A DNA stretch of 7,158 nucleotides from Kiritimatiellia bacterium (GTDB taxonomy: Bacteria; Verrucomicrobiota; Kiritimatiellia; RFP12; UBA1067): NCBI GenBank assembly GCA_017521065.1, contig JAFXEA010000353.1, positions 1 through 7,158 of the forward strand, written 5' to 3'. Positions within the stretch are counted from its first letter, which is position 1, and each line of letters opens with the position of its first letter. Positions 6,189 through 7,158 of the stretch are shown one piece after another. The position numbers were made by a program, and so were the translations under genes. The notes below the pieces were generated by a model. The model was given only the letters and a program-made list of their open reading frames with translations. It made no database searches and was not told where the DNA came from.

Positions 6189-6871
6189 ATGGCATGTTTA
6201 AAGAGATGATTGGATTATTGTCTGTATGTTTTTTGCAAGTTGCTTCGGCGACAACTGTTGAAGAGGCGCGAGCGCAGGCGCTGTCGTCGACAAACTTCTG
6301 GGGCGTTTCATTTGCGGAATATCGTTCGCGGATTGGCGAGTCTGTCCCTTTCCTCGCAACTAACGGAACGCAGTCGGCGCGTCAGGCCCTTTGCGATTGG
6401 TATGTGTCTCTTGCCGGACTTTCTTCTCCGACCAATTCAGTTGCTTGCTATGGGGCTTGGTTGGATGAGCAGGGCATGGCGTTGTCGGCATATTCGCGCT
6501 TTCTGGTAGATCCGCAGTTTACTAACGCATGGGTGGCGGTGGCCTGTCGCCTCGGTGCTTTGCGCGATGCGATTCCGGCGAAAGACGACCTCCGAATGGA
6601 CATGAAGAACAGGCTTTTTGTTGACGGGCGTCTTGTTGGCGATGACACCGTCAGAGAAATTAGAGAGGATTTCCGGAGGAAACAGGATTTTGTATTTGCG
6701 CGGCAATCGGTTTCTGGCATCCTCGCGCGTCCTGTCGTGGATGTTTTTGGGCTGAAGGGGATCCCCAGGCTTCCAATTGGGGAAAGGGTGGCATTCGCTT
6801 CAAACTATGTCAGCGCGGCTCGCTTGTCTATGGATGAGGTGAATGCGGTTTTTCAAGAATTGAGCAGGTGA
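6185..6871 (+). CDS. Secreted protein of unknown function, third gene of the exported operon
   Basis: This 228-aa protein starts with a Sec signal peptide: Lys6, then a hydrophobic run MIGLLSVCFLQVASA, with likely cleavage after ASA (22). Cys15 lies in LSVC, which lacks the small residue before Cys needed for a good lipobox, so it is probably not a lipoprotein. The mature protein looks mainly helical (TTVEEARAQA, VREIREDFRRKQDFVFARQ, MDEVNAVFQELSR). It carries four Thr-Asn dipeptides, like its two upstream neighbours, and a basic/acidic middle (KDDLRMDMKNRLFVDGRLVGDD). No catalytic motif or named domain is recognised. Its start overlaps the stop of the large gene by four bases, so it is co-translated with it and probably acts in the same exported complex. 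Possible roles such as periplasmic partner or chaperone of the large protein are inference. Confidence 0.85.
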   Translation: MNGMFKEMIGLLSVCFLQVASATTVEEARAQALSSTNFWGVSFAEYRSRIGESVPFLATNGTQSARQALCDWYVSLAGLSSPTNSVACYGAWLDEQGMALSAYSRFLVDPQFTNAWVAVACRLGALRDAIPAKDDLRMDMKNRLFVDGRLVGDDTVREIREDFRRKQDFVFARQSVSGILARPVVDVFGLKGIPRLPIGERVAFASNYVSAARLSMDEVNAVFQELSR

Positions 6872-6937
6872 GCCCCTTAAACCTATTCGCTGAATATTTA
6901 GTGACGCGGCTGGAAGCCGCGTCTCCATGTAAGGGGC
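6872..6937 (+). terminator. Nested double stem after the operon, possible terminator
   Basis: Immediately after the stop codon, GCCCCTTA (6872-6879) pairs perfectly with TAAGGGGC (6930-6937). Inside that loop GACGCGGC (6903-6910) pairs perfectly with GCCGCGTC (6916-6923) around TGGAA. A TTTT run follows at 6941-6944. Two perfect 8-bp stems nested in 66 bases are unlikely by chance. The position suits a transcription end for the three-gene operon, though the weak T-tract means it could instead be a palindromic repeat element. Confidence 0.45.
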
Positions 6938-6952
6938 CGGTTTTGCCCTTGG

Positions 6953-6977
6953 GCGGAGAGACGTCCTGTCTCGCCGC
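6953..6977. other. Inverted repeat (hairpin) in the right-end gap
   Basis: GCGG-A-GAGAC (6953-6962) pairs with GTCTC-G-CCGC (6968-6977) around the loop GTCCT, giving nine pairs with one mismatch. It lies 15 bases after the nested stems and may belong to the same repeat element. No gene is attached to it. Confidence 0.4.
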
Positions 6978-6984
6978 TTCGGAT

Positions 6985-7003
6985 GCGAACGGTTGAAGTT
7001 CGC
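6985..7003. other. Short hairpin GCGAAC/GTTCGC
   Basis: GCGAAC (6985-6990) pairs with GTTCGC (6998-7003) around a seven-base loop, and the 3' arm runs into the palindrome TTCGCGAA (6999-7006). It continues the series of inverted repeats in this gap. Confidence 0.3.
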
Positions 7004-7015
7004 GAATCATAGGCC

Positions 7016-7075
7016 GCAGCGGTAGCGGAGGCGTTTTGCGAACCGTCGGAGTTTCATTATGCCGTTTGCCGCTGC
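7016..7075. other. Separated inverted repeat GCAGCGG/CCGCTGC
   Basis: GCAGCGG (7016-7022) is matched by its reverse complement CCGCTGC (7069-7075), 46 bases apart. The sequence between has the short direct repeats GCGGTAGCGGAGGCG. No protein coding is supported on either strand. It may be part of a longer imperfect palindrome whose far end lies nearby. Confidence 0.25.
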
Positions 7076-7120
7076 TCGCCCGGTCACATATTGCAATAAG
7101 GGTCGTTGGCTTCATTACAT

Positions 7121-7147
7121 CTGCGGCCCCGCAGCGCACTGGGCCGC
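7121..7147. other. Two competing stems at the window's right end
   Basis: CTGCGG (7121-7126) is followed by its reverse complement CCGCAG (7129-7134). Alternatively GCGGCCC (7123-7129) pairs with GGGCCGC (7141-7147). The two pairings share bases and exclude each other. AAATTTT follows, so the second stem could be a terminator or the mark of a neighbouring gene beyond the edge. The evidence is only the base pairing. Confidence 0.3.
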
Positions 7148-7158
7148 CGAAATTTTGG

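Noticed and set aside
6195..6232. Lipoprotein signal in the third exported protein
   Set aside because: The sequence before Cys15 is LSV; lipoboxes need Gly, Ala or Ser directly before the Cys. An ordinary signal peptidase site (ASA) follows.
6985..7075. Possible integron attC site
   Set aside because: The inverted repeats lack the GTTRRRY/RYYYAAC core pair and no integrase or cassette genes are present.
6828..7139. Minus-strand open frame of 103 codons across the right-end gap
   Set aside because: It runs through several perfect inverted repeats and overlaps the end of the third exported gene. The translation has no recognisable order and there is no good ribosome binding site.

Overview
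The window looks like bacterial chromosome from an organism with roughly 50% GC and dense, mostly co-directional genes. All six supported protein genes lie on the + strand. I cannot name the organism. The exported, Ca-motif-bearing, Thr-Asn-rich proteins of the right half fit my general impression of gut-associated PVC-group bacteria (Kiritimatiellae/Verrucomicrobiota type), but that is a weak inference with no marker gene behind it.

Left region (1-2949): the window opens inside the specificity subunit of a type I restriction-modification system (hsdS). Both target-recognition halves are visible and only the extreme N-terminus is missing. Four bases after its stop comes a very acidic 239-aa protein of unknown function, with a good ribosome binding site inside the end of hsdS. 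After a 112-base gap follows a 241-aa cytoplasmic-looking protein of unknown function. These two may be accessory genes of the restriction locus or simply cargo of a defence region. hsdM and hsdR are not in the window.

Middle gap (2950-3162): no gene. It holds two GC-rich hairpins, one with a UUCG loop, then an inverted repeat, then an extended -10 promoter (TGGTATAAT) only 13 bases before the next start codon.

Right region (3163-6871): three tightly linked genes (8-base gap, then an ATGA overlap) that all encode predicted exported proteins. They are a 157-aa secreted protein with a textbook EF-hand loop, an 847-aa membrane-anchored protein with a thrombospondin-3-like Ca motif and a Cys-rich segment, and a 228-aa secreted protein. 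All three are rich in the dipeptide Thr-Asn. I recognise no named family. The arrangement suggests a cell-envelope or surface complex, and this is the best candidate here for an undescribed system.

Right end (6872-7158): no gene supported. It contains a run of strong inverted repeats, possibly a terminator plus a dispersed palindromic repeat element.
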